From Paenibacillus vietnamensis (GTDB lineage Bacteria > Bacillota > Bacilli > Paenibacillales > Paenibacillaceae): a DNA stretch of 64,000 bases. The notes beneath the pieces were generated by a model. The model had not been told where the DNA came from. It saw only the letters and a list, made by a program, of their open reading frames with translations, and ran no database searches. Location of the stretch: the NCBI RefSeq assembly GCF_020169515.1, contig NZ_JAHMHW010000020.1:1-64000 (forward strand). The letters run 5' to 3'. Positions 25,074 through 33,403 of this stretch are shown here, piece by piece. Position 1 is the stretch's first letter, and every line of letters begins with the position of its first letter. The position numbers and the translations under genes were made by a program.

Positions 25074-25892
25074 CTACGATATGTCTTGCAAAGCTAGTTT
25101 TAATATGTTGGTGGCTGCATTTTCATCTCGATCTGCATCGTATCCGCAAGAACATTGATGAACACGTACAGCGAGTGATTTTTTGACGATTTCGCCACAA
25201 TTCGAGCAGCGTTGCGAGGTGCGGTATGGATTCACTTGAACAACCTGACGACCGGCGCTTTCAGCCTTGTACGTCACGAATTGAACCAGCCCATTCCATC
25301 CGATCCGCTCTCCGTCTGATGTGACCGCAAGCCTCAAGATGCCAAGATCAATGCCGATCTGTTTTTCTGACGCGGGAAGAGGGACGTTCTCGACTTCACA
25401 AGAAAAGCAGGCGTAATAGTTGCCGTTCTTGACCATGATCGTACAGGTCTTGATGTTGCCTTGCGGCTGTCGATGAAGTCGGATTCGCACATCGCCGATC
25501 TTGGAAAGGCGAAGATGCTTTCCCTCTATGGTAAACCCGCTTTGCGGGTAAGTAATGGAGTTATACCGACTTTCCGGCTTGAATCTCGGGAAGCCTGCTT
25601 TTTCGCCAGTTTTGACGCGTCGAAAAAAGGCCTGGTACGCCTTATCCAGCCGTTCCACCACATTTTGATGAACCTGGGAGTGAACGTTTTTAAGTTCGGG
25701 TATGTACTTTTTTCTCTCTGGCAACGTTGCTTTTTGTTCGTAATAGGTCAAGCTTTGACCTGTTTGCTTGTAGGCATCGATTCGTTCGGCGAGCAAGCGA
25801 TTGTAGAGGAAACGGCAGCGTTCCAGCGCAAAATGAATGTTCTCTTGCTCTTCTTTGGTCGGATATAATCGAAATTTATAGGTTCTCTGCAC
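25074..25892 (-). CDS. tnpB: TnpB (IS605 OrfB) with an internal deletion of the RuvC core
   Basis: The 272-aa product is far shorter than normal TnpB (about 370-400 aa). The N-terminal wedge and RuvC-I region are present (QRTYKFRLYPTKEEQ; GIDLG with the first catalytic Asp), and the C-terminus has the zinc ribbon (CSNCG ... CSCG) and RuvC-III (YDADRDENAATNIL). The stretch between TSDGERI and GWNGLVQFVTYKAE is missing about 95 residues, including the RuvC-II glutamate. The joint is in frame. The protein should bind its guide RNA poorly or at least be unable to cleave DNA. Confidence 0.88.
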   Translation of the reverse strand: MQRTYKFRLYPTKEEQENIHFALERCRFLYNRLLAERIDAYKQTGQSLTYYEQKATLPERKKYIPELKNVHSQVHQNVVERLDKAYQAFFRRVKTGEKAGFPRFKPESRYNSITYPQSGFTIEGKHLRLSKIGDVRIRLHRQPQGNIKTCTIMVKNGNYYACFSCEVENVPLPASEKQIGIDLGILRLAVTSDGERIGWNGLVQFVTYKAESAGRQVVQVNPYRTSQRCSNCGEIVKKSLAVRVHQCSCGYDADRDENAATNILKLALQDIS

Positions 25893-26304
25893 CAGTCGTC
25901 TCCTTTTTTTGTTTTTCGATGTACTGCTTTATCGCTTGTTCGGAGATCGAACCAATGGTTTCAATGAAAAAGCTGCTGTTCCAGAGATGCCCGCCCGATA
26001 ATCTTGTTTTCAAGTAAGGGAACTTCTGAAACAGTTTTCTTGCAGAGATACCTTTTAACATTTTAACGATGTAGGATGGTGCTATTTTTGGATGTGCGGA
26101 CGCGAAAACATGAATATGGTCCTTTTCGCCCACCTCCATCATAACCACTTCAAATTCTTTTTCTTGAGCAATTTCCTGGAATAGTTCTTTCAGATAGGCT
26201 TCGATTTCTGCTGAAAGTACCGATTGGCGATACTTAACGGACCAAACGATGTGATAATTGACGTTATAAACACATGTTCTTGCGTGCTTTATATTTTTTG
26301 TCAT
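25876..26304 (-). CDS. tnpA: IS200-type Y1 transposase TnpA
   Basis: A 142-aa HUH single-strand transposase. The HUH motif is HIHVF (about residues 63-67), and the catalytic tyrosine lies in the C-terminal helix (AIKQYIEKQ, about residue 128). Length and motifs are complete, so it is probably active. It starts close to the inferred left end, and its 3' end overlaps tnpB by 17 bp. Confidence 0.92.
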   Translation of the reverse strand: MTKNIKHARTCVYNVNYHIVWSVKYRQSVLSAEIEAYLKELFQEIAQEKEFEVVMMEVGEKDHIHVFASAHPKIAPSYIVKMLKGISARKLFQKFPYLKTRLSGGHLWNSSFFIETIGSISEQAIKQYIEKQKKETTGAENL

Positions 26305-26560
26305 ACGTATAGTCTACTAAAAATCAGTTATTATTCAAGTAAGCTCCATTGTTATGAGTTACAGATGGTGTATGTTTTCCCTGCATCCCCGTAAGCGGGA
26401 TGATCGATTCCGGTATTGCATCGCGTATTGAACAACTTATCCTATCTTATTTTCGAACAAACCGGTTCCGCCTCTACAATCCCCGGCTCATACGCATAGA
26501 GCGCCGGCTTAAAGAACAATCTAGACGGTGTACTTCCATGAAGAGGAAAGGAGACTGCAT

Positions 26561-26704
26561 ATGAAAAAAGATTTTCGCCTTGCCGAGCTTAACGGGCAGC
26601 CGGACGCGCTTGACGCGATCCGCAGGCTGGAGGAGCAATTGACCGAGCAGTACGGCTCGGAAGTTGCCTTGGTCGCTTACTCGGAAGATAAGGAAGAGAA
26701 TTAG
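26561..26704 (+). CDS. 47-aa acidic protein of unknown function
   Basis: ATG 26561 is preceded by AAAGGAG with 8 nt spacing. The 47-aa product (MKKDFRLAELNGQPDALDAI ...) is predicted helical and acidic, ending in EDKEEN. Its stop overlaps the stop of the convergent gamma-glutamylcyclotransferase-like gene by 4 bp, which is typical gene packing. No family was recognised. Confidence 0.55.
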   Translation: MKKDFRLAELNGQPDALDAIRRLEEQLTEQYGSEVALVAYSEDKEEN

Positions 26705-27114
26705 GCGCCGCTGCCGTTGCCTTTACCTTTGCCGTAATCCGGCCAATAGCCGCCCGGGATAGCCGGACATCCCCTGTCACCGGCCCATACGTAAACCCAT
26801 CCCGCCCTGTTGGCCGCTGCGGCGTCCCTCACCCAAACGCGCTCGTAATCGTTGCTCTCCTCGATCCCTCCGAACTCTTCGAGCTCATCCATGGCGGCAA
26901 GCGTCTCTCTATCGACGGCGATCCATAGTCCGCGTATAATACAATTGCGTTCCCGGGAAACCGGATCGCGAACGGCCGCGGGATACTCGCCGCAGTCGAC
27001 CAGCCTGCCGGCTATTTGGCCCGGCGGGCCCGCTTCCATTCGGCCGGACACCACATGGTGGTTGCATTCTCCGGGAAGCAGCGTGCCGTATATAAAAACC
27101 CATATCGGTTTCAT
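26701..27114 (-). CDS. Gamma-glutamylcyclotransferase-fold (AIG2/YtfP-like) protein
   Basis: The 137-aa protein has the family glycine loop FIYGTLLPGE at the N-terminus and the catalytic-type glutamate in MDELEEFGG (about residues 79-87). The family includes gamma-glutamylamine and gamma-glutamyl-dipeptide cyclotransferases. The ATG at 27114 is chosen over the upstream TTG (27120) because AAGGA is correctly spaced for it. The C-terminus is low complexity (GKGKGNGSGA). It is divergent from an AraC regulator. The substrate is unknown. Confidence 0.75.
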   Translation of the reverse strand: MKPIWVFIYGTLLPGECNHHVVSGRMEAGPPGQIAGRLVDCGEYPAAVRDPVSRERNCIIRGLWIAVDRETLAAMDELEEFGGIEESNDYERVWVRDAAAANRAGWVYVWAGDRGCPAIPGGYWPDYGKGKGNGSGA

Positions 27115-27185
27115 GAGCAAACCGTCCTTTCTTATTATCTATACAGATACAACCCGCACTTTCTGCGAAGGGAGCAATTCAACGC

Positions 27186-28070
27186 ATGGTTACGCAGCAT
27201 CCTTACGGCGTATACGGCTACCGCTTTCAGGATCCTCCCGAGCTTCCCATCTTCCAGCTGTTCGCGACGGGCTATCAGAGGGAGACGAAGCCCGATTATT
27301 ACTGGGACGGGATGAAACGGATCGACGGTCCTTTATATCTTGTGCAGTATACCGTATCCGGCCAAGGCCGCTTCCGGAACGGGCCGAACGTGCACGACAT
27401 GCGTGCCGGCAGGGCGTTTCTCGCGGAAATACCCGGAGACCACCATTATTGCCTGCCGGAAGAAAGCGATCACTGGACCTTCTATTTCGCGTTGTTCCGG
27501 AAGCGGCATCTGGAGCGGCTGTGGGGCGAGCTGATCGGGGCCGTCGGCGACACCCCGTTCCTGGAGCCCGCCGGCGGCGCCGTGCTGTGCCTGCAGCGCT
27601 TATTTCTGGAGGCCAGATCAAACCGGATTCACAACAGCTATCAAGCTTCGTCGATGATCTATCAGCTTATGATGGAATTGATGGCTGCGGGGACAGCGCC
27701 GCAGCAGGAGCGCGCGAACTGGCCGCAGCCGGTCAGGCAGGCCGCCGCATTTATGGAAGCGGAATACGGCCGTATTCAAAGCCTGGACGACATTGCGGGC
27801 TCCGTATCGTTGTCCAAATATTATTTTACAAGAATGTTTACGGCGGCGACAGGACTCTCTCCGATGGATTATGTGACAAAGCTCCGGATCGAAAAAGCGG
27901 CGGAGCTGCTTCGGTTTACGACGTTGTCCGTCGAGGAGATCGCCGCCAGGGTCGGATACGCGAGCGGAAGCTATTTCAGCAAGGTGTTCCGCGCCAGGGT
28001 AGGCTTCCCTCCCGGCGACTTCCGGCTGGCAAAGGGGCTGCCCTCGATCGAACGGCTGCATATCGATTAA
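27186..28070 (+). CDS. AraC-family transcriptional regulator
   Basis: The 294-aa protein has an N-terminal cupin-like sensing domain (about residues 20-150) and a C-terminal double HTH (about 190-290) with SLDDIAGSVSLSKYYFTRMF and VEEIAARVGYASGSYFSKVF. The ATG follows AAGGGAG. The GH27 gene begins 122 bp downstream on the same strand, so that enzyme is the likely target. The inducer would then be a galactoside or related sugar (inference). Confidence 0.87.
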   Translation: MVTQHPYGVYGYRFQDPPELPIFQLFATGYQRETKPDYYWDGMKRIDGPLYLVQYTVSGQGRFRNGPNVHDMRAGRAFLAEIPGDHHYCLPEESDHWTFYFALFRKRHLERLWGELIGAVGDTPFLEPAGGAVLCLQRLFLEARSNRIHNSYQASSMIYQLMMELMAAGTAPQQERANWPQPVRQAAAFMEAEYGRIQSLDDIAGSVSLSKYYFTRMFTAATGLSPMDYVTKLRIEKAAELLRFTTLSVEEIAARVGYASGSYFSKVFRARVGFPPGDFRLAKGLPSIERLHID

Positions 28071-28192
28071 CGTTAGTGGAAATGAGCAATATTTTACATG
28101 TATTCGCAACATATTGTGCTAGTCATACGGTCCCTTCCCGTTTTACGATAATTGCAGAAGAGCAATATAAAGATGAGAGAGGACGAAATCGA

Positions 28193-29482
28193 ATGACTAA
28201 CGTGAAGAAGCATCACCAGTATGCGGCAACACCTCCGCTCGGCTGGAACAGCTGGGACTGCTACGGCGCCGCCGTAAGGGAGGAAGAAGTCCGAGGCAAC
28301 GCGGAGTATATGGCCGAGCATTTGAAGAAATTCGGCTGGGATTATGTCGTTGTCGACATCCAGTGGTACGAGCCAGGCGCCCGTTCCTCGCAATACCGGC
28401 CGTTCGTTCCTCTTGAGATGGACGAATACTCGCGCCTGATTCCCGACGCCGGCCGGTTCCCGTCCGCCGCAGGAGGGCAAGGCTTTAAGCCGCTTGCCGA
28501 TTACGTGCACAGTCTTGGGCTGAAGTTCGGCATTCATATTATGAGGGGAATTCCGCGCCAGGCCGTCCACGCCGATACCAAAATCGCCGGAACCGACGCA
28601 ACGGCGCGCTCCATCGCCCATACGAATTCCATCTGCCCATGGAATACGGATATGTACGGTGTCGACGCCTCCAAGGACGGCGCGCAGCAATATTACAACT
28701 CTTTGTTCGAGCTGTACGCTTCCTGGGGCGTGGACTTCGTCAAGGTGGACGATATCGCGGCATCGCGGCTGTACGGCATTCACTTGCCGGAAATCGAGTT
28801 AATCCGCAACGCAATCGAAAGCTGCGGCAGACCGATGGTGCTCAGCCTGTCTCCCGGCCCCGCACCGCTCGAGCGCGCCGAGGAGCTCGCGGGCCTGGCG
28901 AACATGTGGCGGATGACCGACGACTATTGGGACATCTGGCATCTGCTGCACGGCATGTTCGAGCGCTGCGAAAAATGGGCTCCTTATGTGACGGAAGGCG
29001 CATGGCCGGATTGCGATATGCTGCCGCTCGGTCATATCGGCATCCGCTCGGTCGACGGCGGCGCCAGCGACCGCTGGACAAGATTTACGCGCGACGAGCA
29101 GGTAACGATGATGTCGCTGTGGGCGATTTTCCGTTCGCCGCTCATGTTCGGCGGCGAGCTGCGAGACAATGACGAATGGACGCTGTCGCTGCTGACGAAT
29201 GAAGAGGTGCTGGAGCTGCACCGCAGCGGACGAGGCGCCCGGCAGCTATTCCGCGACGGAGAGCGCATCGTATGGACGTCAAACGGCGAAGACGGCGCCC
29301 TGTACGTCGCCTTGTTCAATGCCGGCGAAGCGGAGGATACGGTCGCCGTTTCTTTGGAGCAGCTGGGACTAAGCACCGTTCCTCAGGCACGCGATCTCTG
29401 GAAGCGCGAGGATCTCGGCCTGCTGGACGGGCTATCCTTCACGCTTGCACCGCACAGCTCCGTTCTTCTTAAATTGACTTAG
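28193..29482 (+). CDS. Glycoside hydrolase family 27 (alpha-galactosidase-type)
   Basis: The 429-aa cytosolic enzyme has no signal peptide. The GH27 entry motif PPLGWNSWDCYG is at residues 15-26. The nucleophile Asp is in DFVKVDDIAAS (about 183-193), the acid/base Asp lies in the region around VTEGAWPDCDMLP (about 267-279), and a C-terminal beta domain follows. The start is ATG 28193, where GH27 homology begins; the same frame is open for 1.3 kb upstream but that part is antisense/out-of-frame to real genes. It probably acts on imported alpha-galactosides. Some GH27 members are beta-L-arabinopyranosidases, which would also fit this locus. Confidence 0.87.
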   Translation: MTNVKKHHQYAATPPLGWNSWDCYGAAVREEEVRGNAEYMAEHLKKFGWDYVVVDIQWYEPGARSSQYRPFVPLEMDEYSRLIPDAGRFPSAAGGQGFKPLADYVHSLGLKFGIHIMRGIPRQAVHADTKIAGTDATARSIAHTNSICPWNTDMYGVDASKDGAQQYYNSLFELYASWGVDFVKVDDIAASRLYGIHLPEIELIRNAIESCGRPMVLSLSPGPAPLERAEELAGLANMWRMTDDYWDIWHLLHGMFERCEKWAPYVTEGAWPDCDMLPLGHIGIRSVDGGASDRWTRFTRDEQVTMMSLWAIFRSPLMFGGELRDNDEWTLSLLTNEEVLELHRSGRGARQLFRDGERIVWTSNGEDGALYVALFNAGEAEDTVAVSLEQLGLSTVPQARDLWKREDLGLLDGLSFTLAPHSSVLLKLT

Positions 29483-29513
29483 GCTTCTTCAGCAGAATAA
29501 GATTGCACCTTAA

Positions 29514-29562
29514 GCCCCTGTACGGTAACGGCGTTTTGGCCGGATCGGTACAGGGGCATTTT
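29514..29562 (+). terminator. Terminator after GH27
   Basis: GCCCCTGTAC (29514-29523) pairs with GTACAGGGGC (29548-29557), followed by ATTTTT. It separates GH27 from glutamate dehydrogenase. Confidence 0.88.
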
Positions 29563-29579
29563 TGGTCTGGCGGGAAACA

Positions 29580-29610
29580 TATGGTAAAGTTAGGTAAGTC
29601 ATTTACCATA
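29580..29610. promoter_or_regulatory. Inverted repeat upstream of glutamate dehydrogenase
   Basis: TATGGTAAA (29580-29588) and TTTACCATA (29602-29610) form a perfect 9-bp inverted repeat with a 13-bp spacer, ending 22 bp before the start codon. This looks like an operator for a dimeric regulator, or a 5' UTR stem that could affect ribosome access. The identity of any regulator is unknown. Confidence 0.5.
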
Positions 29611-29632
29611 AGCATGAGGAGGTCGTTCCGTT

Positions 29633-31012
29633 ATGGCCAGTCAAACCGGCTCCATCGTTCAGCAGTCCCTGCAAGCTCTAATGGGAGATGCGGCTTTTCT
29701 TCCTAACTTGCAGGATCAGGCGCGGGAGCAGGCTTTTCTGTCGCTTGCCGCCATTCTTTCCACCCCGAACAAAGTACATAAAGCGTTTCTGCGCATCACC
29801 CTCGACAGCGGCAACGTCGTCCGCATTCCCGCTTACCGTATCCAGCATAACGACACGCTCGGGCCTTACAAAGGCGGCATCCGCTTCCACGAATCGGTGA
29901 ACGAGGAGGAGGTGACGAATCTGGCTGCGCTCATGACGCTGAAAAACGCCCTTCACGAGGTGCCCTTCGGCGGCGGAAAAGGCGGAGTCGTCATCAACCC
30001 GCGCACCTATTCAGCGAAAGAGCTGTATCTCATCTGTAAAAAATACGTGCAGTATTTCTCCGACGTGCTAGGACCCGACAAAGATATTCCGGCGCCAGAC
30101 ATGGGAACCGGAGAGCGCGAAATGGACTGGATGATGTCCGAATACAAAAGCATTCATCCCGGCCACCCGTACCTTGGCAGCTTCACCGGCAAAAGCATTT
30201 TGAACGGCGGCTCCCTCGGACGCCGAGAAGCTACGGGCAAAGGCGTGTATTTCACCTTCCGCCATATGCTCCATGACTTCTTGAAAGGGCAAAGCGGCTG
30301 GCTGTCCGGCAGCACGAATCCATTCGTCCGGACGGCGCTCGCACATGCGGACCGTCCGTTATCGGTCGCCGTGCAGGGCTTCGGAAATGTCGGTTCCGTA
30401 GCTGCATTGGAGGCTTACAAATGCACGTATTTGCATAATAAAGTGGTCGCAGTCAGCGACCGCAGCGTTACCCTCTATAATCCCGACGGGCTGCCGGTGC
30501 CGGCCTTAGCCGATTATGCGGCCCGGCATCAGGGCGACCTGCCGGCGACCGAGGCGGCGCTGGCCGAGCTCGATCCGAAGGCGCAGCTATTAGGGCGGGA
30601 GGATGTGCTTTATTTGGATGTCGACGTGCTTATCCTTGCCGCTTTGGAGGAGCAGGTGCGCAAGGACAACGTCGGCAGGGTGAAGGCGCGCATTATCGTT
30701 GAAGGCGCGAATGCTCCCGTCACCGGCGAGGCGGACGCTGCGCTTGCGGAACGGGGGACGATCGTGATCCCCGACATTTTGGCCAATGCCGGCGGCGTTA
30801 TCGTCTCTTATTTCGAGTGGCTGCAGGGCCGGGAAACGCAATTTTTCACCGAGGAGCACATTTACAGCATGCTGTACGACAAAATGCAAAAAACGCTGAA
30901 TGCCATTTTGCCCGCCTTCTTCGGAGACCCCCGCCCTCTCCGCCAGCACTGCTACATCCACGCCGTCATGAAGCTTTCCGCCGCGCTGTACCGGCAGGGT
31001 AAGCTTTACTAG
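29633..31012 (+). CDS. Glu/Leu/Phe/Val dehydrogenase, glutamate dehydrogenase type
   Basis: A 459-aa enzyme with the GDH signature blocks YKGGIRFHESVNEEEV, the catalytic lysine in VPFGGGKGGV, IPAPDMGTGEREM, and the Rossmann fold VAVQGFGNVGSVAALEAY. It interconverts glutamate and 2-oxoglutarate. It is longer than B. subtilis RocG/GudB (about 425 aa), partly because of an insert near LHDFLKGQSGWLSGSTNPF (about residues 211-230). The ATG at 29633 follows GAGGAGG. Coenzyme preference cannot be read safely from sequence. Confidence 0.9.
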   Translation: MASQTGSIVQQSLQALMGDAAFLPNLQDQAREQAFLSLAAILSTPNKVHKAFLRITLDSGNVVRIPAYRIQHNDTLGPYKGGIRFHESVNEEEVTNLAALMTLKNALHEVPFGGGKGGVVINPRTYSAKELYLICKKYVQYFSDVLGPDKDIPAPDMGTGEREMDWMMSEYKSIHPGHPYLGSFTGKSILNGGSLGRREATGKGVYFTFRHMLHDFLKGQSGWLSGSTNPFVRTALAHADRPLSVAVQGFGNVGSVAALEAYKCTYLHNKVVAVSDRSVTLYNPDGLPVPALADYAARHQGDLPATEAALAELDPKAQLLGREDVLYLDVDVLILAALEEQVRKDNVGRVKARIIVEGANAPVTGEADAALAERGTIVIPDILANAGGVIVSYFEWLQGRETQFFTEEHIYSMLYDKMQKTLNAILPAFFGDPRPLRQHCYIHAVMKLSAALYRQGKLY

Positions 31013-31059
31013 CAGCAGATCCGGCTGTAGAGACTTGCCAGTACGGCAATATTATGGTA

Positions 31060-31330
31060 TCGTACGATCAAATCACATATCATAACGTTTATGAACGGAA
31101 CAGTACTTCATGGAGAACAGTCTCAGCGAGCCGGGTTGGTGGAAGCCGGTACGTAGCTCATGAAGGAAACGGGCCCGGGAAACGGTTTGCCGAACGGCTT
31201 GAAGCAAGCTAAGCAAACCCGGTCACTGACCGTTATCAGTAATCGAGAGGTTAGACGATTCGTTTGACACTTAGAGTGGCACCGCGGGAAGCGCCAGCTC
31301 CCGTCTCTTATTTGAGACGGGGGCTTTTTG
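31060..31330 (+). promoter_or_regulatory. T-box riboswitch leader of argS (tRNA-Arg sensing)
   Basis: The leader has a stem I with AGCGAGCCGGGTTGGTGGAA near 31126-31146, and the T-box core AGAGTGGCACCGCGGG (31273-31288). The terminator CCCGTCTC(N6)GAGACGGG (31300-31321) plus TTTTT follows. A CGT triplet after the GCCGGTA segment (about 31152-31154) is a plausible Arg specifier. Transcription read-through is expected when tRNA-Arg is uncharged. Confidence 0.93.
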
Positions 31331-31372
31331 CGTTCTGCCGTCCATCACCAATCCGAAGGAGAGTGCACCGCC

Positions 31373-33079
31373 ATGCAAACGTACAAAACGCTTATAGCCG
31401 GACAAATTTCGCAGCTGATAGACAGCGTGACGGCAGAAGAAATAGCGGGTTGGTTCGAATATCCCCCGAATCCTGAAATGGGGGATTTGTCGCTGCCATG
31501 CTTTAAGCTCAGCAGAACGCTCCGCAAATCGCCTGCGGCCATCGCCGACGACTTTAAGCAGCGCCTCAAGCTGGATGCCGTCGATAAAATCGATTCGGCT
31601 GCCGGCTACCTCAATTTTCACCTGGATAAGGAAGTGTTCGCGGGCGGCGTAATCCGCGACATTCTGGAGCAAAGGGACCGGTACGGCTCGAAAAATACCG
31701 GAGCCGGCAAAACGGTCGTCATCGACTACTCGTCGCCGAACATCGCGAAGCCGTTCCACGTTGCCCACCTCAGGTCGACGGTGATCGGACACTCGCTGTA
31801 CCGGATTTTCTCGTTCCAGGGTTATTCCTGCGTCGGCATCAACCATCTGGGCGACTGGGGCACGCAGTTCGGGAAGCTGATCGTCGCCTACCAAAGCTGG
31901 GGCAATCCCGACAGTGTAAATGATGGCGGGATCGACGAACTGCTGCGTCTGTACGTCAAATTCCACGACGAAGCCGACCGGAATCCTTCGCTCGAGGACG
32001 AGGCGCGGGCCTGGTTTGCGAAGATGGAGCAAGGCGATGAAGAGGCTTTACGCCTGTGGAGGTGGTTCGTAGACATCAGCTTGAAGGAGTTCATGCGGAT
32101 TTACGAGCTGCTCGGCGTACGATTCGACTCGTTCGCCGGCGAAAGCTTCTATAACGATAAGATGAGCGCCGTCGTGGACCAATTGAAAGCCAAAAACCTC
32201 CTCGAGGAAGACGAGGGAGCCTGGCTCGTCAGGCTGGACGCCTATGACATGCCGCCCGCCCTCATCCTGAAAAAAGACGGCAGCTCCCTCTACCATACGC
32301 GCGACATTACCGCCGCGCTGTACAGGAAGGAAACGTACGGCTTCGACAAGGCGGTCTACGTGACCGATTATGCGCAAAACCTCCATTTCCAGCAGTGGTT
32401 CAAGGTAGTCGAGCTGCTCGGCTGCGAATGGTCAAGCGAGCTTGCCCATGTTGCATTCGGCCGCGTGAGCATGGAAGGAGCGAGCCTTTCCACCCGCAAA
32501 GGCAATATCGTCAAGCTGGAAGCGGTTCTGCAGCAATCGATCGCAAAAACAAAAGCGATCATCGAAGCGAGAAATCCGGAGATGGAAAATGTGGACGAGG
32601 TCGCTAGGCAGGTCGGCGTCGGCGCCGTTATTTTCAACGATTTGCACGCGAACCGGATCAAAGACATCGACTTCTCCTGGGATGAAGCCTTGAACTTCGA
32701 AGGGGAAACCGGCCCGTATTTGCAGTACACTCATGCGCGCGCTTCCAGCGTGCTCACAAAAGCAGGCGCGGAAGCCGCCGCATCGCGGGAAGGGCTGGTC
32801 CTGACGCATCTGAATCATGAGGCCGCCTTCTCCCTGCTTAAGGAGCTGTCGATGTTCGGAGAGCATGTCGAGTGGGCGCTGAACAAGCTGGAGCCGTCCG
32901 TCATCAGCCGGTACTTGATCGGACTCGCGCAAGCCTTTAACCGCTTTTACCATCATTGCCCTATCCTTGTTCAGGATGAGCAAGCCCGCGAAGCCCGGCT
33001 CGCACTGGTGAGCGTCACACAGACGGTTCTGCGCAGCGGTATGCATCTGATCGGGCTGGAATCCCCTGAGAAAATGTAG
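31373..33079 (+). CDS. argS: Arginine-tRNA ligase
   Basis: The 568-aa class I synthetase has an N-terminal Add-1 domain, a HIGH-type signature (NIAKPFHVAHLRSTVIG, about 119-135), a KMSKS-equivalent loop (SLSTRKGNIV, about 373-382) and a DALR anticodon-binding domain at the C-terminus (ALNKLEPSVISRYLIGLAQA). The start is ATG 31373, with AAGGAGAG about 10 nt upstream, just after the T-box terminator. T-box control means expression answers directly to Arg-tRNA charging. Many related genomes carry a second, unregulated argS, but that cannot be seen here. Confidence 0.95.
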   Translation: MQTYKTLIAGQISQLIDSVTAEEIAGWFEYPPNPEMGDLSLPCFKLSRTLRKSPAAIADDFKQRLKLDAVDKIDSAAGYLNFHLDKEVFAGGVIRDILEQRDRYGSKNTGAGKTVVIDYSSPNIAKPFHVAHLRSTVIGHSLYRIFSFQGYSCVGINHLGDWGTQFGKLIVAYQSWGNPDSVNDGGIDELLRLYVKFHDEADRNPSLEDEARAWFAKMEQGDEEALRLWRWFVDISLKEFMRIYELLGVRFDSFAGESFYNDKMSAVVDQLKAKNLLEEDEGAWLVRLDAYDMPPALILKKDGSSLYHTRDITAALYRKETYGFDKAVYVTDYAQNLHFQQWFKVVELLGCEWSSELAHVAFGRVSMEGASLSTRKGNIVKLEAVLQQSIAKTKAIIEARNPEMENVDEVARQVGVGAVIFNDLHANRIKDIDFSWDEALNFEGETGPYLQYTHARASSVLTKAGAEAAASREGLVLTHLNHEAAFSLLKELSMFGEHVEWALNKLEPSVISRYLIGLAQAFNRFYHHCPILVQDEQAREARLALVSVTQTVLRSGMHLIGLESPEKM

Positions 33080-33403
33080 CGGAGTGCGAGTACCCCCCTT
33101 CTGCTGTGCCTGTGCCTGACCCGTTCGTCCGATTCGGTTGAGTTACGCGGACTTGCTAAGCAGCCTGCCGGACTCGCGATCCGTTATTTGCTCCATTTGG
33201 CTCAAAATAAGGCAAAACCGGACTGCAGATCCGTTACTTGCTCCAAATCGGCCTGATTTAGAAGGCTTAAGCAGCAAATAACGGATCCCAGGTCACAAAA
33301 TCACGTAAAACACATTAAATTTGTAAAAATTACAGTTCCACGGCCATTGAAAATTCATCCGGCTGTGCCTGTCCAGCCTCCCGTTACCGGCCGAACACCA
33401 TCA
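33080..33403. repeat. Intergenic region with direct and inverted GATCCGTTATTTGCTCC repeats
   Basis: GATCCGTTATTTGCTCC (33178) and GATCCGTTACTTGCTCC (33229) are direct copies about 51 bp apart. GCAGCAAATAACGGATCC (33271-33288) is their inverted counterpart. The region can fold into a long hairpin and encodes nothing I can support. The AGCAAATAACGGAT core resembles the unit at 39660-39865. Confidence 0.7.

Larger units (their letters stand above)
24971..26405 (-). mobile_element. IS200/IS605-family insertion sequence (tnpA + defective tnpB)
   Basis: tnpA and tnpB lie head to tail on the minus strand with a 17-bp overlap. At the tnpB side a hairpin CTCGTC(N8)GACGAG (24979-24998) precedes GTTCAC (minus strand), the typical right-end layout. 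At the tnpA side a CATCCC(N7)GGGATG hairpin near 26382-26402 is the likely left end. A further AGGCCAGTTCCTGGCCT hairpin is at 25052-25068. Exact ends are inferred, because these elements make no target duplication. Confidence 0.8.

Noticed and set aside
25074..25892. TnpB-derived guide-RNA repressor (TldR-like domesticated gene)
   Set aside because: It is still paired with an apparently intact tnpA and element ends, so a decayed IS is the simpler reading. The possibility is kept only as a finding to test.
26852..28192. Long 5' extension of the GH27 frame
   Set aside because: It runs antisense to the cyclotransferase-like gene and out of frame with the AraC gene. GH27 homology and a ribosome binding site start at 28193.
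33171..33295. CRISPR array
   Set aside because: Only two direct units and one inverted unit, with no uniform spacers and no cas genes.
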